Counted from the stretch's first letter, positions 10,777-23,010 are shown. The stretch: 64,000 nt of DNA from Amphibalanus amphitrite (GCF_019059575.1 NW_024881982.1:124001-188000), one strand, 5' to 3'. A program made the numbers and translations. The notes: generated from the letters alone by a model not told the origin.

Positions 10777-13255
10777 CAGTAGGCGGAACTATGGTCAAGC
10801 GTACCCATTTTCGGGAACGCATTTTCGTTCCCATGTTTGGGAACGATAAACCCAAATATGGGAACGCCATGTAGGCATTATTTAAAACAAGAAAAAGAAC
10901 CGTTAAATGACGTCCAAAAAATATAAAACGATCGTGAACCGCCTGATATTTGTCTCAATATTGTTGGGAAAGAGTTTGATATTGTAAGGCCCATCGTAGT
11001 TTCAAATCGTTCCCCTCTTTCTAAAGCAGTCCATCATCCGGGCCGCGAGCCCAAATTTGGGAACGCTCTCGTACACTGGCGCTGCAAGCGTTCCTTATTA
11101 TGGGAACGGCGTACCCAAAATTGGGAACGATTTCACCGACGCCTTTCAGGGGCTCTTTTCATTAACAAGCATCACGTCCAACGCCGCAAATTATTGTTAA
11201 CGCAACAATCATCAGATGACCTTTCCGGCAAGACCGTCGCATGTTTCGCCCGGTCTTCTGCGCTTTTATTCCCGTCGATCTCGCAGCGGGCACGCCCCCC
11301 TCTGCAGGATTACGTAATTCACAACGCTCAGCGATGTTCAACAAGGTCTTCCATACCTATATCCACCGTCCGCGCCGAGGGTGGAGACATGTCAAGCACC
11401 TGTCTGTTTATCACCGATAGTTTACGAGCACAAGGAAGTATCCAAAAATGGGAACGCTGAATATGTTACACCCTCAAAACACCTAGTCCCAATGAAAATC
11501 TAGTTTTTTCCTTTCTTGATGAGTGTAAGTGGCAAAAGGCCTGGTAGGATGGGCACGAGGAATGATCGAAATCAGCATAAAAATTATAAATAAGCCACAC
11601 AGAGCGACCTATATAAGAGAAATTCCCCCAAAACGATCACGCTTAGAAACACGGAAGACAAAAACCACGCTCATGACGCTCCTTATAAAACAACTCTAAA
11701 CAGCTAGCATCCAAATAAAATATGTCTTTCCGGGATGATAAAATACAGCTGAATAATTTTAAACCACTGAAACTGAGTTTACAACAGTAATTCGGTAAAA
11801 TCACTGACGTTCCATGCGGTCGTGCGCCCCGACACCAAATGTCAACAATATTACCCCGGGACTGTCCGCGTGTTCGCTTGCATATGTCAGCATCTGGTGT
11901 CGCTAGTATGAAACTTCATAACCAGGCGAAAATTATTATACTTGACCTCAAAATGTAAAAAACGCTTCATTTTCCTTAAAATTGCAAGTTAAATGTAGTA
12001 TAACCCATGTTTTCACCATTCCGTCATTTCAAAAAATCATTAAAAATATCATTCCACGGTCAATTTCCTTGTTCAACGGTCAGATTAAAGATAATTTTAT
12101 TGAGACTTAGTAGATACTTAAATTAGCGTGCACTTTTTTGAGACGTGATGCACTAATGAGTTTTAGTGGGCGAACGGCCGAAAAATTACCTTCCGTTCTC
12201 ATAAATGGGAACGCCCGTTCCCATATTTGGGAACTCCGTTCCCAAAAATGGGAACGTTCCTATATTTGGGCCCGACTGGAAAAAATGCCTCCACTACGCT
12301 GAAGTTCTCGGCGGAGGTGATGCGCCGAAATTTCGGCGCAAGGGTTTATGCGCCGAAATTATTTTACCAAGCCATGCTTCATGCGCCGAAAATTTTCAAG
12401 GCTTACTGATGGCTGCAGGCTGTAGCCACGCACTTTTCGTCGAGGGGGGGGGGGCTGGCGTGTATGGTCTTCCAGTGACTACTGTCTACAGACGGTTGTT
12501 GGCACGGTCGACGGGATCGGGCAGACAATAGACATCAGCAGGCCATGCGGGACCGAGCACCAGCGTTCGCTATCACAAAATCTCCTGACTCACAAACTCA
12601 CTGGCATGTTCCATAACGTAACCTTTATTTTGTTGCCCGGCTCTGATCAGCAGTATGTGCCCAGCCGGTGACTGACGCCTGACGGGGCCTTCAACAGGCG
12701 TGGTGCAAGCACGGCCGATGGGATCGGGCAGATACCAGGCCACGCGGGACCGATTGCCAGCGTCCGCTCGCAAACCACACGCCGGAAATACAGGAATCAC
12801 AACGGTCAATACGCAAACGATAGCATACGTTATCTGAACTAGGGGATCCGACAATCCATAACCTCACTCGATCGGTGAACTGTTCCCGCCGTGGGAGAGT
12901 CACAATCAGGTTCACTGAACATGACTTAAATACCCTGAGACGAACACGAGACAAGATAAGTGATATTTAAGACGTTTAACTCCCAAGACATTTAACCCTC
13001 GCCGGCCGAGGGGGGTTGGTGCCACCCCTGACGGGTTTTTCGCGACTGCTCCGGAGCCGTTTGCGATAGAGAGATAGAGAAAACCGTCGATTTACGCCGA
13101 AGTACGCCGAAAATTTCGGCGCAAGCCGTCGATTTACGCCGAAGTACGCCGAAAAATTTCGGCGCAAACGCCCAACTACGCTCGAGTTCTCGACGAAAGC
13201 GTGCATTTTTTCCAGTCGGGTATTTGGGTACTCATGACCATAGTTCCACCTACTG
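10777..13255. mobile_element. Non-autonomous DNA transposon, superfamily unassigned
   Basis: Imperfect ~31-bp terminal inverted repeats begin CAGTAGGCGGAACTATGG on the left and, in reverse, CAGTAGGTGGAACTATGG on the right. A 4-bp duplication, ACAT, flanks it (10773-10776 and 13256-13259). At least ten subterminal copies of TTTGGGAACG or its reverse CGTTCCCA crowd both ends (10807-11120, 11450, 12195-12270), which suggests transposase-binding sites. No transposase is visible. The 4-bp TSD would fit Chapaev-like CMC elements, but the termini do not match clearly. A second element is nested at 12271-13220. Confidence 0.75.
12271..13220. mobile_element. Nested 950-bp DNA element with 8-bp TSD
   Basis: Perfect 18-bp inverted termini (CCCGACTGGAAAAAATGC) are flanked by the 8-bp duplication TATTTGGG (12263-12270 and 13221-13228). 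Subterminal palindromes GCGCCGAAATTTCGGCGC and variants lie at both ends (12326-12390 and 13095-13165). A diverged ~70-bp direct repeat occurs at about 12502-12572 and 12706-12775. No coding region is seen. The 8-bp TSD is compatible with the hAT superfamily. It was inserted next to the right terminus of the older element. Confidence 0.75.
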
Positions 13256-13259
13256 ACAT

Positions 13260-13800
13260 TGCTTGATGTGGTTCTATTTTGATTTAGAAAATATACTGAT
13301 AAAAATATGACATGAAATCATTGGCACAGGCAAAAGAGATGCTGGTGCGTCCCGTAGCAAGCCCTAAAAAATTGAAATAATTATCACCACAGCGTCTGCA
13401 TGGATAAAGAAAGGTATAACAAGTAACAACACTGGATAAAGTATCTCAATCTGTGACCCAGGTGAATATTGCATTAGACAAAAACTGCTAAAAATACCTG
13501 TATTTAGGGCCTTGAAAATACCCACCGCACTCAAAATGTCGAACTGAAAAAATGATATGACGGAAATCCTTGCGGAAATCCTCTCTGTCTTGCCCAGTCT
13601 TGCCCAAACGTGGCGCCCAGTGTAGGTGGCGCTACGGTAAATGCATGGTGGGGCCAAATCCACTGCAAATTGGCTCTTGCCACTTGTTCGACCCTCTCGA
13701 CACGCGCAGGGCGCTGAGCCGAGACTGAAGATTCATTGAAGCTCTTGTATGGGCATTTATGCAAAATATTAGCAATTAGTAACAATAACATCGGCTCTGA
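13260..13800. other. Spacer, nothing recognised
   Basis: Sequence between two mobile elements with no supported gene. Confidence 0.4.
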
Positions 13801-13802
13801 TC

Positions 13803-14013
13803 GGCGGCCGGCTAGTACTCTTGCCGGCGCTCACATACGTGCTGGTTGCCCCGGCAACGGGCTATTGACCAATGAGAAGCGAGGAAAGTGCAACGTCACT
13901 GCGATTTTTCATATACCTGTGCCCCCCTGTAGCGCGCTTCTCATTGGTCAATAGCCCGTTGCCGGGGCAACGTGCACGTATGTGTGCGCGGGCTAGCGCG
14001 CTAGCCGGCCGCC
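13803..14013. mobile_element. Small foldback MITE
   Basis: Two arms of about 79 bp (13803-13881 and 13935-14013) are near-perfect reverse complements around a 53-bp loop, and the ends begin GGCGGCCGGCTAG. The arms carry a CCAAT/ATTGG pair and the self-complementary GTTGCCCCGGCAAC. No clear TSD was found, so the superfamily is open. Confidence 0.65.
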
Positions 14014-14180
14014 GAACAGCGCTATCAATAGCATTCCCGAAAATACTTTTGTTTTAAAGGTATTATCAGGGTTTTTTCCGAAATTTCGGAGTTACTCAGT
14101 GAAACGTGTAGAAGAAGGTGGCTGAGGCCCCGATCCGAAGTCATTCGTCTAAAAATTGCCTAATTTCCAAATGGTGGGCC

Positions 14181-15572
14181 TCTAAAAAGTTAATTGTTTT
14201 CAAAACGGGCTTCGCTGAGGAAAACTAAATATTATAACCAAATATTTCGGCTTTATTGATCAGCCTTGTTCACTGGTTTGAAATACATTTTTCTCAAAAA
14301 ACATGACCTAAAAATTCAAATATTCATACCGTGCCGTCAGTGATGACGATCCCCTAGCTTACGAAAAACCGAACAAATGAATGGTGGTGAAACACATTTC
14401 AAGGCACACTGTAACAGGCAAACGCACACATGTTCCTATCTCAACGCAATGTCCCAAATAGGGCTGATGGTGACCTTTCCGACCCCCCTGTTCATTGACG
14501 AATTGTGCACCTTAATCTCCAGTGCCTCACGGATTGTCCTACGCTTCCAGTTTCTTTCAACTGCCAATGTTTTCGCGTCTCTTGGATTTAATGATTTGTT
14601 GCATGAGTAGGCATGCTGAGCTGTTGCTGACGTGTCTGTGCGACCATGTTTTAAATCAGCCACGTGCTCCTTCATTCTGGTTGATTTTGGACTGTTTTCA
14701 GACAACACGGCTATCCTAGCCACGTGATAAAAAAGGGCTTTGATGTGCGAAACCAACAAAAAGATGACACAGACCAGGATACAGTCAATCAAAATGAGGT
14801 CACCCGCACAACATACATTTCGCTTCCATACGTAAAGGGGTTAAGTGAGCCCATAGCAAGACTTTTGAGGCAGCACCACATCAAAACGGGACACAAGTCA
14901 AGAACACTTTGAGACCATTTAATGCAGGTGAAGGACAAAGTGCCACCTGAGATGAAAAAAGGCACCGTCTATCAGATCAGATGTGAGTGCGGTGAGTCCT
15001 ACATAGGAGAAAGTGGACGTCCAAAATCAACCAGAATGAAGGAGCACGTGGCTGATTTAAAACATGGTCGCACAGACACGTCAGCAACAGCTCAGCATGC
15101 CTACTCATGCAACAAATCATTAAATCCAAGAGACGCGAAAACATTGGCAGTTGAAAGAAACTGGAAGCGTAGGACAATCCGTGAGGCACTGGAGATTAAG
15201 GTGCACAATTCGTCAATGAACAGGGGGGTCGGAAAGGTCACCATCAGCCCTATTTGGGACATTGCGTTGAGATAGGAACATGTGTGCGTTTGCCTGTTAC
15301 AGTGTGCCTTGAAATGTGTTTCACCACCATTCATTTGTTCGGTTTTTCGTAAGCTAGGGGATCGTCATCACTGACGGCACGGTATGAATATTTGAATTTT
15401 TAGGTCATGTTTTTTGAGAAAAATGTATTTCAAACCAGTGAACAAGGCTGATCAATAAAGCCGAAATATTTGGTTATAATATTTAGTTTTCCTCAGCGAA
15501 GCCCGTTTTGAAAACAATTAACTTTTTAGAGATCTATTAACCTGAGGACAAGAATAATGACGCTTCGGCAAC
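14181..15572. mobile_element. Palindromic Penelope-like retroelement copy
   Basis: Two 512-bp arms (14181-14692 and 15019-15530) are almost identical inverted copies of the element's 3' end around a 326-bp spacer. A 15-bp direct repeat, CAAATGGTGGGCCTC (14168-14182 and 15572-15586), flanks the unit and looks like its target duplication. The right half reads in the plus direction through the end of the reverse transcriptase region into a GIY-YIG endonuclease. Penelope-like elements are known for such inverted or partial arrangements. The copy is broken, with only the 3' part of the coding region present. The near-identity of the arms suggests recent formation or gene conversion. Confidence 0.82.
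14922..15275 (+). pseudogene. GIY-YIG endonuclease part of the Penelope-like element
   Basis: The translated segment shows VYQIRCECGESYIGESGR, the usual start of the GIY-YIG nuclease module carried at the C-terminus of Penelope-like polyproteins, followed by TRMKEHVADLKHG and a basic tail. Just upstream (about 14724-14912) is a YVKGLSEPIARLLRQHHIKT segment, typical of the region between reverse transcriptase and endonuclease. The same C-terminal part is present in reverse in the left arm (14436-14692). This is a fragment of a fossil element, not a host gene. Confidence 0.8.
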
Positions 15573-16763
15573 AAATGGTGGGCCTCCAAAGTTGATCGGT
15601 CTGCCAGCCAGTACCTGGAGGAGGCAGTACCAAGTACTCGGATACATTTCCCTATAAGTCCATAGGCTTAACACTAGCTAGAGACTTCTAGAGATATTTT
15701 GTATGCCAGATAAGGCCGTCGCATCACGGACGTATAAATAAACTGGACCCGCAACCACCTCCATTCAGGTGAAGCCGACAAGGCGCCATATTACGTTGCC
15801 AAAAACCTGTGCTCTGAAAGGTCATCGAGCCAATACAATTGGAATTGCGTCTAAACGGATAATCGGATCGAGATGCTGGTGGTACCGTTCGACGGGTAAT
15901 GCTTTCAGGCAGGTGATGATGCATGTCACAGGTCATTCGGTGTCACGTGGCGCGTGCCACGTGCCGACAAAGTCAGGAAGGGCAAAAACCTTTAAGCGAC
16001 GCTCCAAATTAAACGGTGGGCGGCACAGGTGCCAAATTCACAGGTCACATGTCCCGGTGTTTGACCATTAACATATGGTGTGCTCGGCAGCAGGGGGTGC
16101 GGAATGCACGCGCCCGGGGCGAAAAACATGTTTTGAGGAGGCATCCTCCGACTCCGGAAAACCTTGACCTAGGCACACCAAATTTGGCACACTGACACGA
16201 CTGGACGAGCGCTTTAAGGCGCTGTACAAATAGATGTGCTGGGGTACACGGTGCACGTGCTGTGCACGTGCAAACCTTTTCACGTTGCACTCTGTGTCAC
16301 ATATACGGCAGAGCGGGTAGCGCTAGCAAGCTCAAAGTGCCAAATATACACAGGCCAGCCAGAATGCATTCCCGCATAGTTATTGAGCATATCCATCTCC
16401 TGGTGGACCCCGAAGGTGCGCTCTGCACGTGCAAAAAATTGTCCGCGCCGGTCGGTGGGGATGCTTGGACACCCCATGTGGATTTATGTAAATATCTCGA
16501 AAACGGCGTTGTGTAGCGCCGCCGTTTTTGGCACACCTTTTCATACGTCTTTTTCACACATGCTGCGTAGCTTTCAGACTTAGGTCACTCAAGGTTAGGT
16601 CATCAGGTTACGTCCAAGTGACCTTATCTTAGGAAAAGTTATAGTGCCCGTCATAGCTACACAGACTGAGCAATCGGTCTAAAACGTTGGCAGCGATTAC
16701 TAAGAGCACAATATATACGTAAAGTACCTCTAACTCGGAATTTCACTGTCAATGGCCTAGGGT

Positions 16764-17028
16764 CAGGGGCGCGGGAACTACTTTCCGACTGGGGGGGGGG
16801 GGGGGCACACCATAATAGAGATCAACCTAGGGTACCCCCAAATCTAGTTTTCTCACCGGTTTTAGGCCACTTGTTTTTCATCCCTCGGCTTTTTCAACAA
16901 AAAAAGAAAACATTTGCAAAAAAGTGTGGTATTCCGTCTCAAAGCTGTGGGGGCACCGCCCCCACGGTCCCAGAGTTGGGGGGGGCAAGCTGCCCCCACT
17001 GCCCCCCCCCCCGGCTCCCGCGCCTATG
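16764..17028. mobile_element. hAT-type MITE nested in the long-repeat element
   Basis: The 8-bp duplication CCTAGGGT (16756-16763 and 17029-17036) flanks 265 bp. The ends are CAGGGGCGCGGGA on the left and CATAGGCGCGGGA in reverse on the right. The CA-G terminus and 8-bp TSD fit the hAT superfamily. The interior is dominated by G and C tracts (about 16791-16804, 16978-16986 and 17001-17012) able to pair with each other. Confidence 0.82.
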
Positions 17029-17412
17029 CCTAGGGTTCTGTTGATTTTGCGACCTTTCTTTTATAGGTAAGTCAATGGGAGACAATTAAACTGCGCTTCT
17101 GTTGCACGAAACTCATTAAACATACTAAACAATGCACTCAAATAACGGGACACGGGTAGCAGGGAAACGTGACAAATTTAATCGGGAAATTGTACCTGTG
17201 ACTTCTACTTATGTCCTGGGGTTATTTCAGGTCATGATAGCCCTCCACAACATTTTGACAGTAACCTTTGGTAGAGACATGCATGAGCGCTAAAAACACT
17301 TTTGGTATGTTTAGTTCAACTTCGTAAATTGAGGTTGTTGCGAGTTCTACGGGTCGTTAATCAGGAATGTCATGTTTGTTTTGATCACAGCTGATGTTTT
17401 CATGCATTTAGG

Positions 17413-17440
17413 ACAGGTCGGGTCAGGTCAGGTCAGGTCA
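17413..17440 (+). repeat. Short GGTCA tandem repeat
   Basis: About five head-to-tail copies of GGTCA, the nuclear-receptor half-site core, inside the long-repeat element. Confidence 0.6.
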
Positions 17441-17640
17441 ACCAGTAGGTGTCCTGCCGCTTATCCATAGTAGGTGTCAACCACCACTGATGGCGTCGTA
17501 ACATATTACGAACAATACGAAGGCACTAAAACTATAACTTCTTAAATGTTAAATTGAATGCTAAATTCAAAATCAGCTCCAAAAATTGTCCTAGGAACAT
17601 GTAATTTGTAAAACTCGAAAAGGTGAACCAAGGTCATTAA

Positions 17641-17653
17641 AGGTCAGTGACCT
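17641..17653. promoter_or_regulatory. Perfect IR1 nuclear-receptor palindrome (EcRE-like)
   Basis: AGGTCAGTGACCT is an exact inverted repeat of AGGTCA with one spacer base, which is the consensus ecdysone-receptor/USP site (RGGTCANTGACCY). Further half-sites flank it (AGGTCA at 17630, TGACCT at 17654). It lies inside a mobile element, so whether it acts on any gene is unknown. Confidence 0.45.
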
Positions 17654-19076
17654 TGACCTAATTTTCACGTGACTTCGACACCCACCATATTGCATGTGAC
17701 CAACATTACCTATATCACATGTTTGAACGCTTGAAACCACGAAAAGACAGCAAACGCGCGGCTAATGCGAGCCGACATACGCCGAATCGCGATTCCGGCC
17801 AAACATGGTCTCGTGATAATAAATTAATGATGCTGATTTACCGCTACTCAGTCAAGTTAGAACCATTTCTTGGCCGCGGTCACCGTCCAGGCCACCACAT
17901 AATCGTATTACACCGCGCTTGCTCAATGCTCAGTTCGTATTGTAAAAGCACTGCGGCACAGCATAGATACAGGCGCTCTGCTACTGCCATCTATGGGTGA
18001 AAGATGAAGATAATGGTTATTGCGGTACAGTATCACTACAGGCGCAAACAACGTGGAAACAAAGATGCCTATGCTGCGCTACCGGGCGATGGTAGCGTAA
18101 ATTTGCGTTGCTGTGGGTAGCTTAAAGTTTTGGAGCCCGAATTCACGTAACCTGATGACCTAACCTTGAGTGACCCAAGTCTGAAAGTTACGCAGCATGT
18201 GTGAAAAAGACGTATGAAAAGGTGTGCCAAAAACGGCGGCGCTACACAACGCCGTTGTCGAGATATTTACATAAATCCACATGGGGTGTCCCTGTCCAAG
18301 CATCCCCACCGCCCGGCGCGGACATTTTTTTTTTGCACGTGCAGAGCGCACCTTCGGGGTCCACCAGGAGATGGATATGCTCAATAACTATGCGGGAATG
18401 CATTCAGGATGGCCTGTGTAAATTTGGCACTTTGAGCTTGCTAGCGCTACCCGCTCTGCCGTATATGTGACACAGAGTGCAACGTGAAAAGGTTTGCACG
18501 TGCACAGCACGTGCACCGTGTACCCCAGCACATCTATTTGTACAGCGCCTTAAAGCGCTCGTCCAGCCGTGTCAGTGTGCCAAATTTGGTGTGCCTAGGT
18601 CAAGGTTTTCCGGAATCGGAGGATGCCTCCTCAAAACATGTTTTTCGCCCCGGGCGCGTGCATTCCGCACCCTCTGCTGCCGAGCATACCATATGTTAAT
18701 GGTCAAACACCGGGACATGTGACCTGTGAATTTGGCACCTGTGCCGCCCACCGTTTAATTTGGAGCGTCGCTTAAAGGTTTTTGCCCTTCCTGACTTTGT
18801 CGGCACGTGGCACGCGCCACGTGACACCGAATGACCTGTGACATGCGTCATCACCTGCCTGACAGCATTACCCGTCGAACGGTACCACCAGCATCTCGAT
18901 CCGATCATCCGTTTAGACGCAATTCCAATTGTACTGGCTCGATGACCTTTCAGAACACGGGTTTTTGGCAACGTAAAATGGCGCCTTGTCGGCTTCACTA
19001 TCTTCCATAGGAGGTCCATTGGGATCGTCAGTCCAGTTTATTTATACGTCCATGCGTCGCATACCAGATAAGGCCG

Positions 19077-20620
19077 CAACGGCCGTTCAACAGACGCGTT
19101 TACATAGGGTTTGTTGCGGGTGCAGTTATTTTTTTACATCTTAGTTTTTGTTTACGCGTTTTTAGACGTTTTTCGGCGCACTGTTGTTGAAGTTACACAG
19201 GTCTATTTTACAGCTATTTTTGATTCACAAAACTGCTGCAATTTTTAGAACTTTTTTTTGCATATCGACATTTTGATGGAATTGGAATGCATTGAAAGAT
19301 GTTTATTCTTAAATCTTGAATGCCAATATAATAACAATGTGAGTCGAGCCAAGCTCGTAGCGAAATATTACGAATCAATGATAATAACAGTAACCGGCAG
19401 AAAATATGTAGTTACCGCCATTGTATAGATAATACTATACATTCCGCGTGAAATTGACAGGGGATACCACAATAATAATAGCCTAAACAAATATTGAAAT
19501 AACTGAAAGCTCATAATACCCGCCTAGCACTGCTAACGCTGACCATTTTCTTCGAACATTAAATGCTTACCATACCCTAACATCTGAAGATAATGAACCT
19601 GAACCTCGAAAAGCGAGTTGTCGAGTTTCAGTCTCAGTTTGTGCGGTACTGGGATACATTCATTATCAGTGAATCAAATAAAAATTGTCCGGGGCATCAT
19701 GCTGTGATTATATGAACCAGTTAATATGTATAAAATCTAGTTATTGGCCAAACGTAACGGCCATGGACCGTAGGTTGACGACCCCGAAATTTAGCGAAAT
19801 GAAGTATAGGTTCAAGCACTTTAAATAATGCTGGTGCGTGGAGTTGAATAGTGATGTAAATGTGGCCACAGTCTACAAACACGATAACAAATATCGATTG
19901 CGCTTCCGCTTCGCTCAACGAGAGCCATGCTCGTTCTTGCTCATGAAACAGTGCATCCCCATAAAATGAAAAGTCTGAACGAATGCATTCAGGTTCCTAC
20001 CTCTGAATCACCTTATATTGAGATCCGTTTCTTAACAGGAACACAAACGCGGCCCATCAATTTGTCAGTACTAAGGCAACAGCGTCTGACAAGTGACAAC
20101 GCATCAAATGGCCAACTTCTGACACTATCTACCAATACGGTTACGGCAATAAAATTGCATTGCAAAATGCAAATAATATTGCACCATTTCCAAGCGCAGC
20201 TTGAAACCAAGTGCGACCAGCTAGTGTCATTTTCACAACCAAGTGCGACCAGTTAGTGTCTCGAGATACATTCCAACTGCATAGGTACCGCAGTAACCCA
20301 TTAGGGGCGAAAGGAAACACATGACTTGTGTACGACCAGCGTTCTGTCAGCGTACGACGCATAAAGCATACTGCTCAAACAACTGCGATCCCGAACAACA
20401 CAACACAGAGCTCCGAAACGAATGGTTTACAAAAGTCTACGACTGACGACATCGAAACAGTACGTTCATCGGGACTAGTCACATGACACGGTCAACCCAG
20501 CTGGGTTATGGGTACTAATTGCGCTTCAAATTGACCTCTGACAGCCATTTACTTACGCTAGTTTGATGCATAAAACTGTACATTGAAACTCAAGCGGCAG
20601 CACATAGGTCTCCATCAAGG
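19077..20620. other. Intergenic stretch, nothing recognised
   Basis: AT-rich and without supported exons, RNA genes or bounded repeats. Short open frames are present but show no domain or compositional signal. Confidence 0.4.
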
Positions 20621-20623
20621 TGG

Positions 20624-20908
20624 TTATATACAACAGAGCACCTCGCTAAAACGAGCGCGAGCCGCACTGTCACACTGACAGTTAACACTGAGCCGCGAGT
20701 CGTGACAGTCGCACTGAGTCATATGCACGCAGATGTCGCACTCACGGCACCGTTGCTGGCACTGCACTGCGGGTGGACACGCGCGGTGCAGTAGCTCCAC
20801 GGTGTGCGGCTCACCGGAGGGATTATCAGTCTCCGACCGGACAGTCCAGGCGGGAAATGCGGTGTCTTCAATCATGACCGCCGTCCCCGTCTCCGCGGAG
20901 TGCCGCAC
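20624..20908 (-). pseudogene. SWIM-like zinc-finger fragment
   Basis: On the minus strand the translation shows AWTVRSETDNPSGEPHTVEL, then CQQRCRECDICVHMTQCDCHD. The arrangement of paired cysteines, CxH and CxC resembles the C-terminal SWIM region of transposon-related or ZSWIM-type proteins in arthropods. The final C-x-H pair of a SWIM finger is not recognisable (NCQCDSA instead). No neighbouring exon is evident. It is probably a relic and the assignment is tentative. Confidence 0.4.
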
Positions 20909-22896
20909 GGCGGCGACGCGGCGGCGTCGGATCTTGAGCTGGTGGACACTGGACTCCTGCCAGAGCTACCAGCTTCAGCCCTTCAGCATCCTGTCATCAG
21001 CAAACTCCAGCAGAGCTCCAATGCAACTGGGAAAATAAAATTTATGCTGTTAAGCTAAATCATGCAAAACATTTCCTTGCACAGGATTCTCTTGCGCAGT
21101 TCAGCAAAATCTTCTGTGATATCCATGGCCGTGACAAGAGGACTTGATGCCATTGTAAAAAATATAGGTTCATTGGTTCTCATTTACCCACATCGAGCCT
21201 CTATAGGTACCATTCATTGGTATATCATGAAGTATGTTAACTACACAATATGTATGCAACAGACTGACATGAAATATGTAGGAATGGCAAGAGAGATGGG
21301 TAAATAAGCTAAATAGGTTGCAGGATTTATTGGCACCAAACAGGTCAGAAAGTAGAAGTTCAAACAATCTTACAAACTACACCAGAGAAAGTCTTTGAAT
21401 TAGGCACAAAATTATGCCACAGAAATAAAAACAATGTAGTTTTGTAGAGCATTTCCCAAAAGATAATTGTGATTCAGCCTTGCTCCCATCTGAGATTGAA
21501 TAAATACAAATTATGAGGTGAAAGTTACTGAAAAGCAGTTTTTTTAGAAAACAGCTTCAATCCATGTTTGCCTGATTTCAAACTCAAGGCAACATCTCAT
21601 AGCTTTGACAGCATGAAATTTCATTATTGAGGTTACAATTTCCATAATCTTGTCGTTGTCACAAACAGTGCACTTAATATGGATAACTAACACCAAATCA
21701 GCCAACCTTGTATCTTTATCTGGTGAAACTCAAGAAACCAATAAAGCAAACAATTTCTGAGCAAAACATTTAGGTATTTGACAAGCTCGACAACTGCCAT
21801 GCAGCCTAATGCTCGTTGTTACAGATAAAATACCTACTTTTCAAATATAAATTTGGAAGTTCAATATATAATGAAACACCCAGCTCAATAGAGGCAATTA
21901 TGATAATGACAGCAGGTAAGCAAAGTAAAAACAAAATCAAATATTTCTTCTACAGAAAAAAGCACTTGTACCCACTCAACTTAATTTTACTAAATCACTT
22001 ATTTGAATGATCAGTCATCACCAGACTTGCAAAAAAACTTTCTAGATATTATGCCACAAAAAAAACAAAGTATCTGAAATTGCACAATATAAGCACCAGC
22101 CAGTGGAGTGGTATGATGGGGTCTCGTAACTTGAACGTTCGGTCTGTAAGAGCATGCCTGACTTGACTTAACGGCTTTGAGACATCACCTTTGCAGCAGC
22201 TCCTCCTATTCTTTTTTAACATAAACTTAAACTATCATTACCATGCTATGATGATGAGGTGGCTGGTTTCGGGCGCATGAAAAGTAGCAGTCCTTCTTTC
22301 ATTCTATTTCCTTGTCTTCACATGCTGCACAAAATGTTTTTTCTTCCACGTTCCTTCTGTCATTATAAAAAATAATAGGTATCATAATTGCTTCACTTCT
22401 TCTTTATATTCCAAGTATTGCTGCTGCAATTCATCACATCTCCCGTTAGTAAACCATTGCCCTATGGCCGCTAAAGTAAATAAGTGGAATGCGCCAGAAA
22501 TTGTCAAAATCGCGCCAAAATAGCAAACTAAGATGAGAAAAAATAACCGCACCCGTTTGTTGCAAGCTTATATCTCTGTCCGTGATGTTGCAAAATATGC
22601 CAATGGTGCTGAACAATTTACAAAATGATCCCCTCTAAATATTTGAAGACCACTGCATCGAAATTATCGCCAAATTAACGAGCTAGGGCCTCGTCAAATA
22701 TGCTATGTAAACCGGGTTAACGTTACGTGGGGAAATTGGAGAAATCTAAAGACTTTTTTCTCTCTGACGTCTCCACTCCGCAACTGGCAAGCGTTGTTAG
22801 CATTGGCTCGTGTCGTCGTAAATAAGATTTGTTTGACGGATATTCCGTTAGTTGAGTGTGTTGTTGTAATTTCTGAGGCTGTATGAGTTGAACGGA
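20909..22896. other. Intergenic stretch, nothing recognised
   Basis: AT-rich, with no convincing gene or bounded repeat. The right end leads into the THAP exon and may hold its promoter. Confidence 0.4.
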
Positions 22897-23010
22897 ATGG
22901 CGCCATCCCGCCAAGTGCGAAATCGGCGGTGTAGTGTGAAGGGTTGTGGAAAAACAAAGGCTGATTGTCCCGAACTTGAACTTCTTCCATGTTCCGAAAA
23001 ACCATGTCAA
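22897..23010 (+). pseudogene. THAP-domain gene, 5' exon (frame-disrupted)
   Basis: An ATG at 22897 opens MAPSRQVRNRRCSVKGCGKT, giving the first C-x4-C pair of a THAP C2CH zinc finger. The next conserved THAP piece, NFFHVPKN (fHrfPkn in the family), follows in the +1 frame, so one base appears to have been gained near 22965. A good donor, CAA/GTAAGT, follows at 23010/23011. The second half of the domain lies at 33995-34150, and a 10.5-kb LTR element occupies the intron between. The exon phases also do not agree, so the locus is probably a pseudogene or contains sequence errors. THAP proteins bind DNA through this zinc module. Confidence 0.5.

Larger units (their letters stand above)
15719..19060. 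mobile_element. Mutator-like or foldback element with ~0.9-kb inverted repeats
   Basis: The left arm (15719-16613) and right arm (18145-19060) are inverted copies of about 0.9 kb, differing by scattered substitutions and small indels. A 16-bp direct repeat with one mismatch (ATGCCAGATAAGGCCG at 15703-15718, ATACCAGATAAGGCCG at 19061-19076) flanks it. Long terminal repeats of this kind are typical of Mutator-like elements, although their TSD is normally 9 bp. The 1.5-kb interior has no recognisable transposase, so the copy is non-autonomous. It contains a hAT MITE and a perfect IR1 hormone-response-type palindrome. Confidence 0.7.

Noticed and set aside
17719-18000. 93-aa frame in the 15719-19060 element
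   Set aside because: No similarity to any transposase motif; the length is expected by chance.
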